DNA from: Prauserella muralis
GTDB taxonomy: Bacteria; Actinomycetota; Actinomycetes; Mycobacteriales; Pseudonocardiaceae
Assembly (NCBI RefSeq): GCF_003202285.1
Contig: NZ_MASW01000006.1
Location: 124,001 to 188,000, forward strand
DNA length: 64,000 nucleotides
Direction of reading: 5' to 3'
The translations under genes and the position numbers were made by a program. The notes beneath the pieces are model-generated. The model did not search any database. It worked only from the letters and a program-made list of their open reading frames with translations, and had not been told where the DNA came from. Positions 34,934 to 43,298 of this stretch are shown here, piece by piece. The number at the start of each line of letters is the position of its first letter. Position 1 is the first letter of the stretch.

Positions 34934-35992
34934 ATGTCGATTGATCAAGCGAAACTGGACGAGTTCGTGGGCCGGTTCGCCGGTGACCTTGGCGCGGTCC
35001 TGCACGCCGCGACCGTGCTCGTCGGCGACAAGCTCGGCCTGTACCGGGCGATGGCGGACTCCCGGCCGGTCACCGCCGCGGAACTGGCGGAGCGCACCGG
35101 CTGCGACGAGCGGTACCTGCGCGAGTGGCTCTCGGCCCAGGCCGCGAGCGGCTACGCCGAGTACGACGCCGACACCGGAACCTTCCGGCTCACCGAGGAG
35201 CAGGCCTTCGCCCTGAGCAGGGAGAACAACCCCGTCTTCGCACCGGGCGGGCTGCAGATCGCCGCGTCCACCATCAAGGACGTGGACAGGCTCGCCGAGG
35301 CCATCCGCACCGGCACCGGCATGGAGTGGGGAGCACACGACCCGGACCTTTTCGCGGGCACCGACCGGTTCTTCAAGCCGAACTACATCGCCAACCTGCT
35401 GGACTCGTGGCTGCCCGCCCTCGACGGCGTGGTCGCCAAGCTGGAGTCCGGCGCTCACGTCGCCGACGTCGGCTGTGGCTACGGCTCGTCGTCGATCCTG
35501 CTGGCGCAGGCCTACTCGCGGACGCGCGTGGCGGGCTCGGACTACCACGCACCGTCGATCGAGGCGGCCAGGAAGGCCGCGGCGGACGCCGGAGTGGCCG
35601 AACGCTGCACGTTCGAGGTGGCCTCGGCCAAGGACTACTCCGGCCGAGGGTACGACCTCGTGACGTTCTTCGACTGCCTGCACGACATGGGCGACCCGGT
35701 CGGGGCGGCGGCGCACGTGCTCACGACGCTGGACGGCGACGGGACGTGGATGATCGTCGAGCCGAACGCGGGCGACCGACTCGAGGACAACCTCAACCCG
35801 GTCGGACGGATCTTCTACTCGGCCTCCACGCTCATCTGCGTACCGGCGTCCCGTAGCCAGGAGGTCGGTCTCGCGCTCGGTGCCCAGGCCGGTGAGGCGC
35901 GCATCCGGGAGGTCGTGGAACGCGCGGGCTTCACCCGCTTCCGCCGTGCCGCCGAAACCCCGTTCAACCTCGTGTACGAGGCGCGCCCGTAA
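34934..35992 (+). CDS. SAM-dependent methyltransferase with N-terminal winged helix (Rv2258c-like)
   Basis: A 352-aa protein. The N-terminal part (about 15-95) is a dimerisation winged helix (TAAELAERTGCDERYLREWL) typical of O-methyltransferase-like proteins. The catalytic domain has VADVGCGYGSSSI, an acidic residue in GSDYH and FFDCLHDMGDP. This is the layout of mycobacterial Rv2258c. Substrate unknown. ATG at 34934, 18 bp after the previous stop. Confidence 0.88.
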   Translation: MSIDQAKLDEFVGRFAGDLGAVLHAATVLVGDKLGLYRAMADSRPVTAAELAERTGCDERYLREWLSAQAASGYAEYDADTGTFRLTEEQAFALSRENNPVFAPGGLQIAASTIKDVDRLAEAIRTGTGMEWGAHDPDLFAGTDRFFKPNYIANLLDSWLPALDGVVAKLESGAHVADVGCGYGSSSILLAQAYSRTRVAGSDYHAPSIEAARKAAADAGVAERCTFEVASAKDYSGRGYDLVTFFDCLHDMGDPVGAAAHVLTTLDGDGTWMIVEPNAGDRLEDNLNPVGRIFYSASTLICVPASRSQEVGLALGAQAGEARIREVVERAGFTRFRRAAETPFNLVYEARP

Positions 35993-36018
35993 CGACCCGT
36001 GCTCGCGCGGCGGCTGGT

Positions 36019-36038
36019 GTCACCGTCACAATGGTGAC
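36019..36038. promoter_or_regulatory. operator GTCACC-N8-GGTGAC before the CGNR gene
   Basis: A perfect 6-8-6 inverted repeat, GTCACC (36019-36024) and GGTGAC (36033-36038), directly abuts the CGNR regulator start. The same palindrome occurs upstream of the DinB operon. Confidence 0.6.
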
Positions 36039-36590
36039 GTGCATGTGTTCGTGAGCGGCCGGGTGTCGCTGGATCTGGCCGGGACGCTGAAGTGGCGCCG
36101 CGGTGAGCCGGAGGAGCTGCTGCCCGACGGCCCCAGCGTGGCAGGCTGGGTGACGCAGGCCGGGCTGCTGAGCCTGCCGCCGGAGGTGAGCGACGAGGCG
36201 GCCGGGCGGGCGCGCCGGCTGCGTGAGCTGGTGTACACGGCCGTGCGGCTCGATGAACCGAGGCGCGTGGCGACCGCGGAGCTGCAAGCGTTTGCCGACC
36301 TGCCGCCGGTGCGCTCGGTGCTCACCGCCGACGGCAGGCTGGAACGTCATGGCGACCTGGCCGCCGCGCTCTCGACGGTGGCGCGCGACGCGATCGAGCT
36401 GATCGGCTCGCCCGAGCTCGAGCGGGTCCGCGAGTGCGGGCGGCCGGAGTGCACCCGGCTGTTCGTCGACAACTCACGCGGCAAACCACGTCGCTGGTGC
36501 GGTATGGCCGAGTGCGGCAACCGCGTGAAGGCCGCCAACTACCGGCGCAGGCAGCGCCTGGACCAGGGCGGCTCAGCGCAGCGCGGCTAG
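36039..36590 (+). CDS. CGNR zinc-finger / ABATE-domain regulator
   Basis: A 183-aa protein. The N-terminal ABATE-like helical domain is a putative stress-sensing fold (SLDLAGTLKWRR at the start). The C-terminal 45 residues form a CGNR zinc finger: CGRPEC, then WCGMAECGNRVKAANYRRR. Such proteins are predicted DNA-binding regulators. The start GTG at 36039 abuts the palindrome, so leaderless or autorepressed expression is likely. Its 3' end overlaps the convergent MalY gene by 18 bp. Confidence 0.85.
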   Translation: MHVFVSGRVSLDLAGTLKWRRGEPEELLPDGPSVAGWVTQAGLLSLPPEVSDEAAGRARRLRELVYTAVRLDEPRRVATAELQAFADLPPVRSVLTADGRLERHGDLAAALSTVARDAIELIGSPELERVRECGRPECTRLFVDNSRGKPRRWCGMAECGNRVKAANYRRRQRLDQGGSAQRG

Positions 36591-37754
36591 CCTGGCCAGG
36601 ATCTCCTCCACCAGCGCCGCGCTCGTCGCCATGTTCAACCGCAGGTACCGGTGGCCGTCCGCGCCGAACGGGGAACCGCCGTCCAGCAGCACCCTGGCGC
36701 GGGCGAGCACCTCGGCGACCGGGTCGGCACCGGACACACCCAGGTGCTCCGCGCGGAACCAGTACAGGTAGCCGGCCTCCGGAGCGGGATCCGCGGCGGC
36801 GCCTGCCCACGCCGCGAGCGCCCGCGCGACCCGGCGCCGGTTGCGGTCGAGCACGCGGGCCAGGCGTGCCTGCCAGTCGGCGCCGTCCCGCCACGCCGCC
36901 AGTGTGCCGATGACACCGAGCGTCGACACCGTGCCGTAGAGGTCGGGCGGCTGGGCGTCGCGCAGGGCCAGGAGGCGTCGCGGGCCGAAGTGCGCGACCG
37001 AGCACCGCAGACCGGCGAGGTTGAACGCCTTGGTGGCCGCGGTGAGCGTGACGGTGCGGGCCGCGGTGTCGGCGTCGAGCGAGGCGAACGGCACGTGCTC
37101 GTGCGGCGCGTGCGTGAGCTCGGCGTGGATCTCGTCGCTGATCACCAGCAGGTCGTGCCGCCGCGCGATCGCGGCGATCTCGGCGAGTTCGTCACGCGTG
37201 AGCACCCGCCCGGTCGGGTTGTGTGGATTGACCAGCAGCAGCACGCGGCAGCCGTGCTCGGCGACAGCGCCGGCGAGGCCGGCGAGGTCGGGCACCCATC
37301 CTCCGGAAGTCCGCAGCCACGGCGAGTCGATCCTGCGCCTGCCCATCGTGGTGATGCTGGCCAGGAACGGCGGGTAGTTCGGGGTCTGCACGGCGACGGC
37401 GTCGCCGGGGGCCGTGGCGAGGTGCAGCACCAGTTGCAGGCCCTGGATGAGGTCGGTGTGCTCACGCACGTCCCCGGCGCTGATCTCCCAGCCGTAGCGG
37501 GTGCGCATCCGTTCGGCGAAGGCCGCGCGGAGCGGGTTGCCGTCCGGCCATTGTGGATAGCCGAGTGCGCCGTTGCGAACGGCGTGCCCGATGGCGTCCG
37601 ACACCACCGGTGGCACGGGAAAGTCCATGTCGGCGACCCAGGCGGGCAGCACGTCCCCGCTGACACGTCCCCATTTGACGCCGTAACCGGCCCGCAGGTC
37701 CGCTACCCGCAGCTCGTCGAAGAGCGGGTCGGTGAGCGTGTCCTCGACCGTCAC
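36573..37754 (-). CDS. MalY/PatB-type PLP aminotransferase
   Basis: A 393-aa fold-type I PLP enzyme. The PLP lysine lies in TAATKAFNLAGL, the substrate/PLP block is LLVNPHNPTGRV and the acidic residue is in ISDEIHAEL. MalY/PatB members cleave C-S bonds of cystathionine-like compounds. GTG at 37754 overlaps the DinB-gene stop by 4 bp (GTGA), so translation is coupled. A cysteine-conjugate or mycothiol-linked role is suggested by the DinB partner, but is only inferred. Confidence 0.9.
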   Translation of the reverse strand: MTVEDTLTDPLFDELRVADLRAGYGVKWGRVSGDVLPAWVADMDFPVPPVVSDAIGHAVRNGALGYPQWPDGNPLRAAFAERMRTRYGWEISAGDVREHTDLIQGLQLVLHLATAPGDAVAVQTPNYPPFLASITTMGRRRIDSPWLRTSGGWVPDLAGLAGAVAEHGCRVLLLVNPHNPTGRVLTRDELAEIAAIARRHDLLVISDEIHAELTHAPHEHVPFASLDADTAARTVTLTAATKAFNLAGLRCSVAHFGPRRLLALRDAQPPDLYGTVSTLGVIGTLAAWRDGADWQARLARVLDRNRRRVARALAAWAGAAADPAPEAGYLYWFRAEHLGVSGADPVAEVLARARVLLDGGSPFGADGHRYLRLNMATSAALVEEILARLAALR

Positions 37755-38248
37755 CGGGACCGCTCCGCCCGCAGGACGTCGCGGGTGAGCTCGACCTGGC
37801 CGTTGTGCTGCGCCAGCTCCTCCAGCACGTGCAGCAGCACGCCCGCACACGTCAGCGGCCGGTCCGGACCCTGATAGTCGGGCGAGGGCGGGTTCGCCGG
37901 CGCGGCGTCGAGACCGGCCCCGGCCAGATCCGCCCGGATGCGGTCCGACACCTCCGCGACCTGCCGGCGCAGACCGTCGAGGGTGCCGGTGGCCTGGAAC
38001 TCGGCGGCCCGGTCGCGTGCCGACGGCCTGCCCGCGAGGACGTGCCCGATCCAGTACTCGGCGACCTCGGCGCAGTGGTACACGATCGCGTAGGGGCTGT
38101 TCGCTCCGGCGAGCGGGGGTCTGTCGTTGATCCGCTCGTCACCGAGGGTGCCCAGAGCCGCCAGCATCCCGTCGAACGCGCGGGTGACGAAGTACAGGTA
38201 CTCGTCGGCCTCCAGCCGCGCGCCGGTGCGCGGAACGTCGACGGTCAT
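37751..38248 (-). CDS. DinB / mycothiol-dependent maleylpyruvate isomerase-like protein
   Basis: A 165-aa four-helix DinB-superfamily protein. A helix with YHCAEVAEYWIGHVL and the C-terminal LLHVLEELAQHNGQVELTR supply the metal-site histidines of this fold. In actinobacteria, relatives act as mycothiol-dependent transferases. ATG at 38248 follows GAGGAGG; an in-frame GTG at 38272 lies inside the operator. It is first gene of a two-gene operon with MalY, under two palindromic operators. Confidence 0.85.
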   Translation of the reverse strand: MTVDVPRTGARLEADEYLYFVTRAFDGMLAALGTLGDERINDRPPLAGANSPYAIVYHCAEVAEYWIGHVLAGRPSARDRAAEFQATGTLDGLRRQVAEVSDRIRADLAGAGLDAAPANPPSPDYQGPDRPLTCAGVLLHVLEELAQHNGQVELTRDVLRAERSR

Positions 38249-38264
38249 GGACGCCTCCTCATCT

Positions 38265-38325
38265 GTCACCATCTAAACGGTGACAGAATTCTGGGCGCCC
38301 CAACCGTCACTGTCAAGACGGTGAC
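38265..38325. promoter_or_regulatory. two operators upstream of the DinB-MalY operon
   Basis: GTCACC-N8-GGTGAC at 38265-38284 is perfect, with an extra T/A pair outside. GTCACT-N8-GGTGAC at 38306-38325 has one mismatch. Both match the site at 36019-36038, so the CGNR protein or a shared regulator probably controls both transcripts. The first is 17 bp before the DinB start. Confidence 0.6.
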
Positions 38326-38346
38326 GTCGGCGAGCTCCGACCCCGG

Positions 38347-39132
38347 TCAGGCGGTGCGGAGTTCGTGTTCCAGCGTTTCCAGTTCGGCGCCTCCTGCCAT
38401 CTGGCGGGTCAGCTCGGCGAGGTCGATCTCCGACTTCTCGTAGCTGCCCAGCGGAGCACCACGCTTGAGCAGCAGGAACCGGTCACCGACCGGATAGGCG
38501 TGGTGCGGGTTGTGCGTGATGAGCACGACGCCGAGCCCCCGGTCGCGAGCCTGGGCGACGTGCCGCAGCACGATGCCCGCCTGCTTGACGCCGAGCGCCG
38601 CCGTCGGCTCGTCCAGGATCAGCACCTTCGCGCCGAAGTGCACGGCCCGCGCGATGGCCACGCACTGCCGCTCGCCACCGGACAGCGTGCCCACCGGCTG
38701 CTCCACGTCGCGCAGGTCGATGCCCATCCCGGCCAGCGCCTCCTTGGTCACCGCCTTGCCCTTCCTGCGGTCGAGGAACCGCAGCGGGCCCACCCTGATG
38801 GTCGGCTCCGAGCCGAGGAAGAAGTTGCGCCACACGCTCATCAGCGGCACCACCGCCAGGTCCTGGTACACGGTGGCGATGCCGCGGTCGAGGGCGTCGC
38901 GGGGCGAGGCGAACCGCACCGGCTCGCCGTTGACCCGGAACTCACCCCGATCGTGCTGGTGCACCCCGGCGAGGATCTTGATCAGCGTGGACTTGCCCGC
39001 GCCGTTGTCGCCGAGCACGCACGTCACCTCGCCTGCCCTGACCACAGTGGACACATCGCGCAACGCGATGACACTGCCGTAGGACTTGCCGACGTCGGTG
39101 ACCTCGATCAGCGGGGTCGTCGCCTCGGTCAT
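38347..39132 (-). CDS. sugar ABC transporter ATP-binding protein
   Basis: A 261-aa single-domain ATPase of the ribose/inositol-type ABC importers (FrcA-like). Walker A is GDNGAGKST, signature TLSGGERQ, Walker [15 protein letters not shown]-loop [12 protein letters not shown] at 39132 overlaps the permease stop by 4 bp. It energises uptake with the permease and binding protein upstream. Only one nucleotide-binding domain, so it would work as a homodimer. Confidence 0.92.
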   Translation of the reverse strand: MTEATTPLIEVTDVGKSYGSVIALRDVSTVVRAGEVTCVLGDNGAGKSTLIKILAGVHQHDRGEFRVNGEPVRFASPRDALDRGIATVYQDLAVVPLMSVWRNFFLGSEPTIRVGPLRFLDRRKGKAVTKEALAGMGIDLRDVEQPVGTLSGGERQCVAIARAVHFGAKVLILDEPTAALGVKQAGIVLRHVAQARDRGLGVVLITHNPHHAYPVGDRFLLLKRGAPLGSYEKSEIDLAELTRQMAGGAELETLEHELRTA

Positions 39133-40171
39133 CGTCGCACCCTCTCCGCTCGCCGCCGGAACACGTTGTTGACGAGCACGGCCGCCAGCAGCATCACGCC
39201 GAGGAACAGCATGAACCAGTCGCTGTCCCAGCCCGCGTAGACGATGCCCTGCCGCGCCATCCCGAAGATCAGCGCGCCGATGGCGGCCCCGATCGCGGAA
39301 CCGAACCCGCCGGTCAGCAGGCAGCCGCCCACCACGGCGGCCGTGATGAACTGCAGTTCCAGCCCGATGCCCTGGTTGGCCTGCACGCTGGCGTAGCGCA
39401 GGATGTTGATCGAGCCGACCAGCCAGCCCGCGAACGCCGTGGTCATGAACAGCAGGATCTTCGTGCGCACGAGCGGAACGCCCACGGCCCGCGCGCTGGT
39501 CGGGGCGCCGCCGACGGCGAAGATCCAGTTGCCGAACGGCGTGCGCACCAGCACGAGCGCCGCCACCACGGCCGCCAGGATCCACCACAGGATCGACACC
39601 TGGAACGACGCCGCGCCCAGGTCCACCCGCGACGCGAACAGCATTCCCGCCGACTCGTAGCCCTCGGCGGAACGCAGGCCCGACACCTGCACCGTGTTGG
39701 TCACCAGCCGGGTGACGCCCAGGTTGAGCCCCTGCAGCGCGAGGAACGTGCCGAGCGTGACGATGAAGCTCGGCAGCCCGGTCCGCATCACCAGCCAGCC
39801 GTTGAACCCGCCGACGAGCAGCGCGAACACCAGCGAGGCCGCCAGCGCCAGCCACACGTTCCAGCCCGCCTCGGTGGCCAGGATCGCCGTCACCAGTGCG
39901 GTGGAGGCGGTCATCACGCCCGTGGACAGGTCGAACTCGCCGCCGATCATGAGCATGGCGACAGCCACCGCCATGATGCCCAGGGTGGAGGCCGTGTCCA
40001 GCCACGTCGAGACGCCGCCGGACTGAGGAACTGGTCGGTGACGATCGAGAAGAACGCGAACACCGCGATCGCGCCCAGCAGAGCACCGATCTCCGGGCGC
40101 ACCACCAGCCGGTCGAACAGCCGCGGCGCGGCCACCCGCTCGTCCGCCGATGGCTTCGCCGTCACCGTCAT
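39129..40171 (-). pseudogene. sugar ABC permease, frameshifted
   Basis: The permease reading frame is broken. Codons from ATG at 40171 encode the start and first helix ([22 protein letters not shown]). After about 40021 the family-consistent sequence continues in another frame ([17 protein letters not shown]) to the stop at 39129. One missing base near 40020-40026 explains it. The rest is a normal RbsC/FrcC-type permease with GGEFDLSTG and eight more helices. It could be a true mutation, a sequencing error or, less likely, recoding. The ATG overlaps the binding-protein stop as ATGA. Confidence 0.85.
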
Positions 40172-41205
40172 CGGGTGCCCCGCTCGACGTACTGCCCGAT
40201 GCGGTCGATGTTGTCCTTCTCGACGAGGTCCGGCCCGGTCAGCACCGGCTTGCCGCCGCCGACCACGTTCGCGTTCTCCCGGTACAGCTTGAGGAACTGC
40301 ACGGGCAGGTAACCCTGCAGGTACTGCTGCTGGTCGACGGCGAAGAGCATGTCACCGGACTGGATCGCCGCCACGACGTCGGAGTTGAGGTCGAACGTCG
40401 CCACCTCGGCCTGCGAGCCCGCCGCCTCGATGGCGCTCACCGCGAGTGCGGCGACCTGGGAGTTCAGCGCCAGCACGGCGTCGATGGACTGGTCGGTCTG
40501 CAGCGCACCCCGCAGCCGCGACTCCACGTCGGTGGGGTTGTTGATGTCCACCTGCAGGTTCTGCACCTGGCCGGAGAAGCCGTCGCGGGTGCCTTCGCAA
40601 CGCTCGTTGAGCCCGATGTTGCCCGCCTCGTGGATGACGCACAGCAGTTTGCGCTTGCCCAGGTCGGCGAACTTCCGGCCGGCCGTCTCGCCCGCGATGC
40701 GTTCGGTCTGGCCGACGTGGGTCAGTGCGCCGAACTCCGCGCTGCGGTCCTCGCCCGAGTTGATGGTGATCACCGGGATGTCGGCGTCCACGGCCCGCTT
40801 GATCGACGGCCCGAGCGCGTCGGGGTTCGCCATGGACACGACAAGGCCGCCGACCCCCTGCGCGACGGCGTTGTCGATGAGCTTGGCCTGGTTGCCGGGG
40901 TCGCCATCGGCGTTGTACTCCACCTGCACGCCGAGGTCCTCACCGGCATCCTCGGCGCCGTTCTTGACCACGTTCCAGAAGGCGTCGCCCGGGGTGCCGT
41001 GGGAGATCACCGCGACCCGCAGATCGCCCTGGCCGCCTCCGGCCTGCTGGTCGCCCTCGGCCTCGTCGGACGAGCCGGTGCCCTGCGGCCCGGAGCACGC
41101 CGCGAGGGCGAGGGCACCGACGGCGAGGCCCGCCAGCCAGCGGAGCCTGCGGCGGCTCGGCACGGACGTGTGGCGGCCACGGCCGCCGGTCGGTTCGGAC
41201 TTCAT
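40168..41205 (-). CDS. sugar ABC transporter substrate-binding lipoprotein
   Basis: A 345-aa lipoprotein with an arginine-rich N-terminus, hydrophobic core and lipobox LALAAC. The mature part is a type I periplasmic binding protein (peripla_BP_4) with VISHGTPGDAFWNVVKNG near the start and VITINSGED in the middle. It binds a sugar or inositol-like ligand outside the membrane. ATG at 41205 has GGAGGG upstream. First gene of the importer operon after the IolE-like gene. Confidence 0.92.
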   Translation of the reverse strand: MKSEPTGGRGRHTSVPSRRRLRWLAGLAVGALALAACSGPQGTGSSDEAEGDQQAGGGQGDLRVAVISHGTPGDAFWNVVKNGAEDAGEDLGVQVEYNADGDPGNQAKLIDNAVAQGVGGLVVSMANPDALGPSIKRAVDADIPVITINSGEDRSAEFGALTHVGQTERIAGETAGRKFADLGKRKLLCVIHEAGNIGLNERCEGTRDGFSGQVQNLQVDINNPTDVESRLRGALQTDQSIDAVLALNSQVAALAVSAIEAAGSQAEVATFDLNSDVVAAIQSGDMLFAVDQQQYLQGYLPVQFLKLYRENANVVGGGKPVLTGPDLVEKDNIDRIGQYVERGTR

Positions 41206-41227
41206 TGTCCCTCCAGGGGTGTGCGAA

Positions 41228-42121
41228 CTAGGCAGCCGGCAACCGGCTGAGAACGTTCTCGAGGTAGGTGAGGCTACGGGCGGTGTCCCGCCTCGGCACG
41301 TCATCCGGGCTGGTCTCGGCGAGCGCGGTGTCCTGTTCCAGGACGTACCAGCCGGTGTAGCCCGCGTTGTGCACGGCGCTCACCATCGCCTCCAGGTCGA
41401 CGTCGCCCTCGCCGAGCGGGACGTAGAGGCCCTGCGCCACCGCGGCGGCGTAGGGCAGCGTGCCTGCCCGGACCTGCTCGGCCAGGTCCGCGCGGACGTC
41501 CTTGAGATGCACGTGCCCCACCCGGCCGGGCTGGCTGACGGCGAGTGCCACCGGGTCGGCGCCACCGACGAGCAGGTGACCGGTGTCCAGGCAGAGTGGC
41601 AGGTCGGAGTCGGCGAGAAACCGCTCCACCTCGTCCTGCCGCTCGACGTGCGTGCCGACGTGCGGATGCAGCACAGTGGACAGTCCGTGCCGCGCGGCGA
41701 CGTCCCGGATCCGCGCCGCCGTCTCGACCAGCGTCGCCCACTGGGCGTCGTCCAGTGCGGGGCGGGCGTCGTAGCCGTCGAGCCCGGTGGCCGCGGCGAG
41801 CACGAGCACCTCCCCACCGCAGGCGGCGAACAGCGCCGCCGACTCCTCCGCCACGGCGACGGCGTGCTCGGTGTCCTCGTGCAGGGCAACGGCCAGGAAC
41901 CCACCCACGAGGCCAAGGCCGTGCTCGCCGAGCAGATGCCGCAGCCGTTCCGGCTCGCGCGGCAGGTATCCCGGCGGGCCCAGCTCGGTCGCGGTCAGAC
42001 CGAGCTCGGCCATCTCCCGCAGCACGGTGGGCGCGGCGAGCATGCGACCCCAGCCGGGTACCTCGCAGACACCCCACGAGATCGGCGCGCCGGCTACCCG
42101 GAACTCTGACGGCAGTGTCAT
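41228..42121 (-). CDS. IolE/xylose isomerase-like TIM-barrel enzyme
   Basis: A 297-aa AP endonuclease 2-type TIM barrel of the sugar isomerase/inosose dehydratase group. APISWGVCEVPGWG at the start, ATELGPPGYLP, LHPHVGTHVER, LCLDTGHLLVGG and HVHLKDV carry the metal ligands. IolE converts scyllo-inosose; IolI and hydroxypyruvate isomerases are alternatives. ATG at 42121. It is 22 bp upstream of the binding-protein gene and downstream of LacI-type operators, so it belongs to the transport regulon. Confidence 0.85.
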   Translation of the reverse strand: MTLPSEFRVAGAPISWGVCEVPGWGRMLAAPTVLREMAELGLTATELGPPGYLPREPERLRHLLGEHGLGLVGGFLAVALHEDTEHAVAVAEESAALFAACGGEVLVLAAATGLDGYDARPALDDAQWATLVETAARIRDVAARHGLSTVLHPHVGTHVERQDEVERFLADSDLPLCLDTGHLLVGGADPVALAVSQPGRVGHVHLKDVRADLAEQVRAGTLPYAAAVAQGLYVPLGEGDVDLEAMVSAVHNAGYTGWYVLEQDTALAETSPDDVPRRDTARSLTYLENVLSRLPAA

Positions 42122-42146
42122 CCGCTGGTCTCCACGCTCGGCTCGG

Positions 42147-42183
42147 GCGCTCCACCATTGGAGCGCTCTATTGGTTGGAGCGC
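42147..42183. promoter_or_regulatory. LacI-type operator cluster
   Basis: GCGCTCCA-N4-TGGAGCGC (42147-42166) is a perfect inverted repeat. TTGGAGCGC is repeated directly at 42158 and 42175, so a second overlapping palindrome spans 42163-42183. The cluster sits between the IolE-like gene and the divergent LacI regulator and would control both. Confidence 0.65.
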
Positions 42184-42250
42184 GACAATGGTGTAGCGTC
42201 CGGAACGGCACTGTCAAGGGGGTGCCGTCTCGATCTGCTTTCCGGAGGCC

Positions 42251-43258
42251 GTGTTGCCGCGACCCACCATGGAGGATGTCGCCGTCCGCGCGGGCGTGTC
42301 CCGCGCCCTGGTCTCGCTCGTCTTCAAAGACTCACCGAAGGTCAGCGAGCAGCGCAGGGCCGCCGTGCTGGCCGCGGCCGAGGAACTCGGCTATCAGCCG
42401 CACGTCATGGCCAGGGCGCTGGCGAGCCGCACCTCCACCGTCCTCGGCGTGCTGGTGTCCGACCTGCGCAACGCCTTCTTCGCCGAGGTGATCGAGGGCC
42501 TGGACAGCGCCGCGAGGGAGGCCGGTTTCGAGCTCGTGCTCAACACCGGCTCGCGCAGCCCCAGCCGGGAGAAGGCGGCCCTGCACAGCCTGCTGTCCTT
42601 CCATCCGGCAGGCGTCGTCCTGCTCTCCCCCGTCTTGCCGGCCGCCACCATCGAGCAGGCCGCACGGAAGTGCCCTACGGTGCTCGTCTCCCGCAGCTCG
42701 AGACTGTCCACTGTGGATACCGTGAACGACGACGGCGTCGCGGGCGCGCGGCTGGCCGTCGAGCACCTCGTCGCGCTGGGCCACCGGCGCATCGCCCACC
42801 TGGACGGCGGTTCGGCGACCACGGCGGCGGCTCGTCGCCGCGGCTACCGGCAGGCGATGCAGGCGCACGGGCTCACGCCGCTCGTGGTGGCCAGCGAGCA
42901 CACCGACACCGCGGGCGAGAAGTCCGTGCACCAGCTGCTCGGCTCGACCCGGCGTGAGCAGTGGCCGACCGCGCTGGTGGCCGGCAACGACTTCAACGCC
43001 TTCGGCGCCATGTCGGCACTGGAGGAGGAGGGGCTGCGCATCCCGGAGGACATCTCGGTGGTCGGCTACGACAACACGTCGCTGGCCGCGCTCAAGCGCG
43101 TCTCGCTGACCACGGTCGACCAGCCCCGGATGGAGATGGGCAGGCTCGCCGTCGAGGCGCTGCTCGAACGCGTGCGCGGCGAACGGTCGGCACCGGCACG
43201 GCACCTGCTGCACCCCTCGCTTGTCGTGCGCGGCACCACGAGCCCGCCCGCGTCCTGA
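42251..43258 (+). CDS. LacI-family transcriptional regulator
   Basis: A 335-aa repressor. The HTH (TMEDVAVRAGVSRALVSLVF) and hinge (YQPHVMARALASRTS) are at the N-terminus, and the rest is a sugar-binding core (LGVLVSDLRNAFFAEVIEG). GTG at 42251. It probably represses the divergent import operon and responds to an inositol- or sugar-like ligand. A dehydrogenase gene of the same pathway follows after 40 bp. Confidence 0.93.
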   Translation: MLPRPTMEDVAVRAGVSRALVSLVFKDSPKVSEQRRAAVLAAAEELGYQPHVMARALASRTSTVLGVLVSDLRNAFFAEVIEGLDSAAREAGFELVLNTGSRSPSREKAALHSLLSFHPAGVVLLSPVLPAATIEQAARKCPTVLVSRSSRLSTVDTVNDDGVAGARLAVEHLVALGHRRIAHLDGGSATTAAARRRGYRQAMQAHGLTPLVVASEHTDTAGEKSVHQLLGSTRREQWPTALVAGNDFNAFGAMSALEEEGLRIPEDISVVGYDNTSLAALKRVSLTTVDQPRMEMGRLAVEALLERVRGERSAPARHLLHPSLVVRGTTSPPAS

Positions 43259-43298
43259 TTCCTTCCCGGCGACAACGACGTTCAAGGAGGTAGCGCCC

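Noticed and set aside
38347-40086. A single 579-aa fused permease-ATPase
   Set aside because: The frame upstream of the ATPase ATG at 39132 is the wrong frame of the permease. The true permease lies in another frame with its own stop at 39129.
39947-40171. A separate 74-aa membrane protein
   Set aside because: Its first residues match the N-terminus of sugar ABC permeases, and the family sequence resumes in another frame, so it is a fragment, not a gene.
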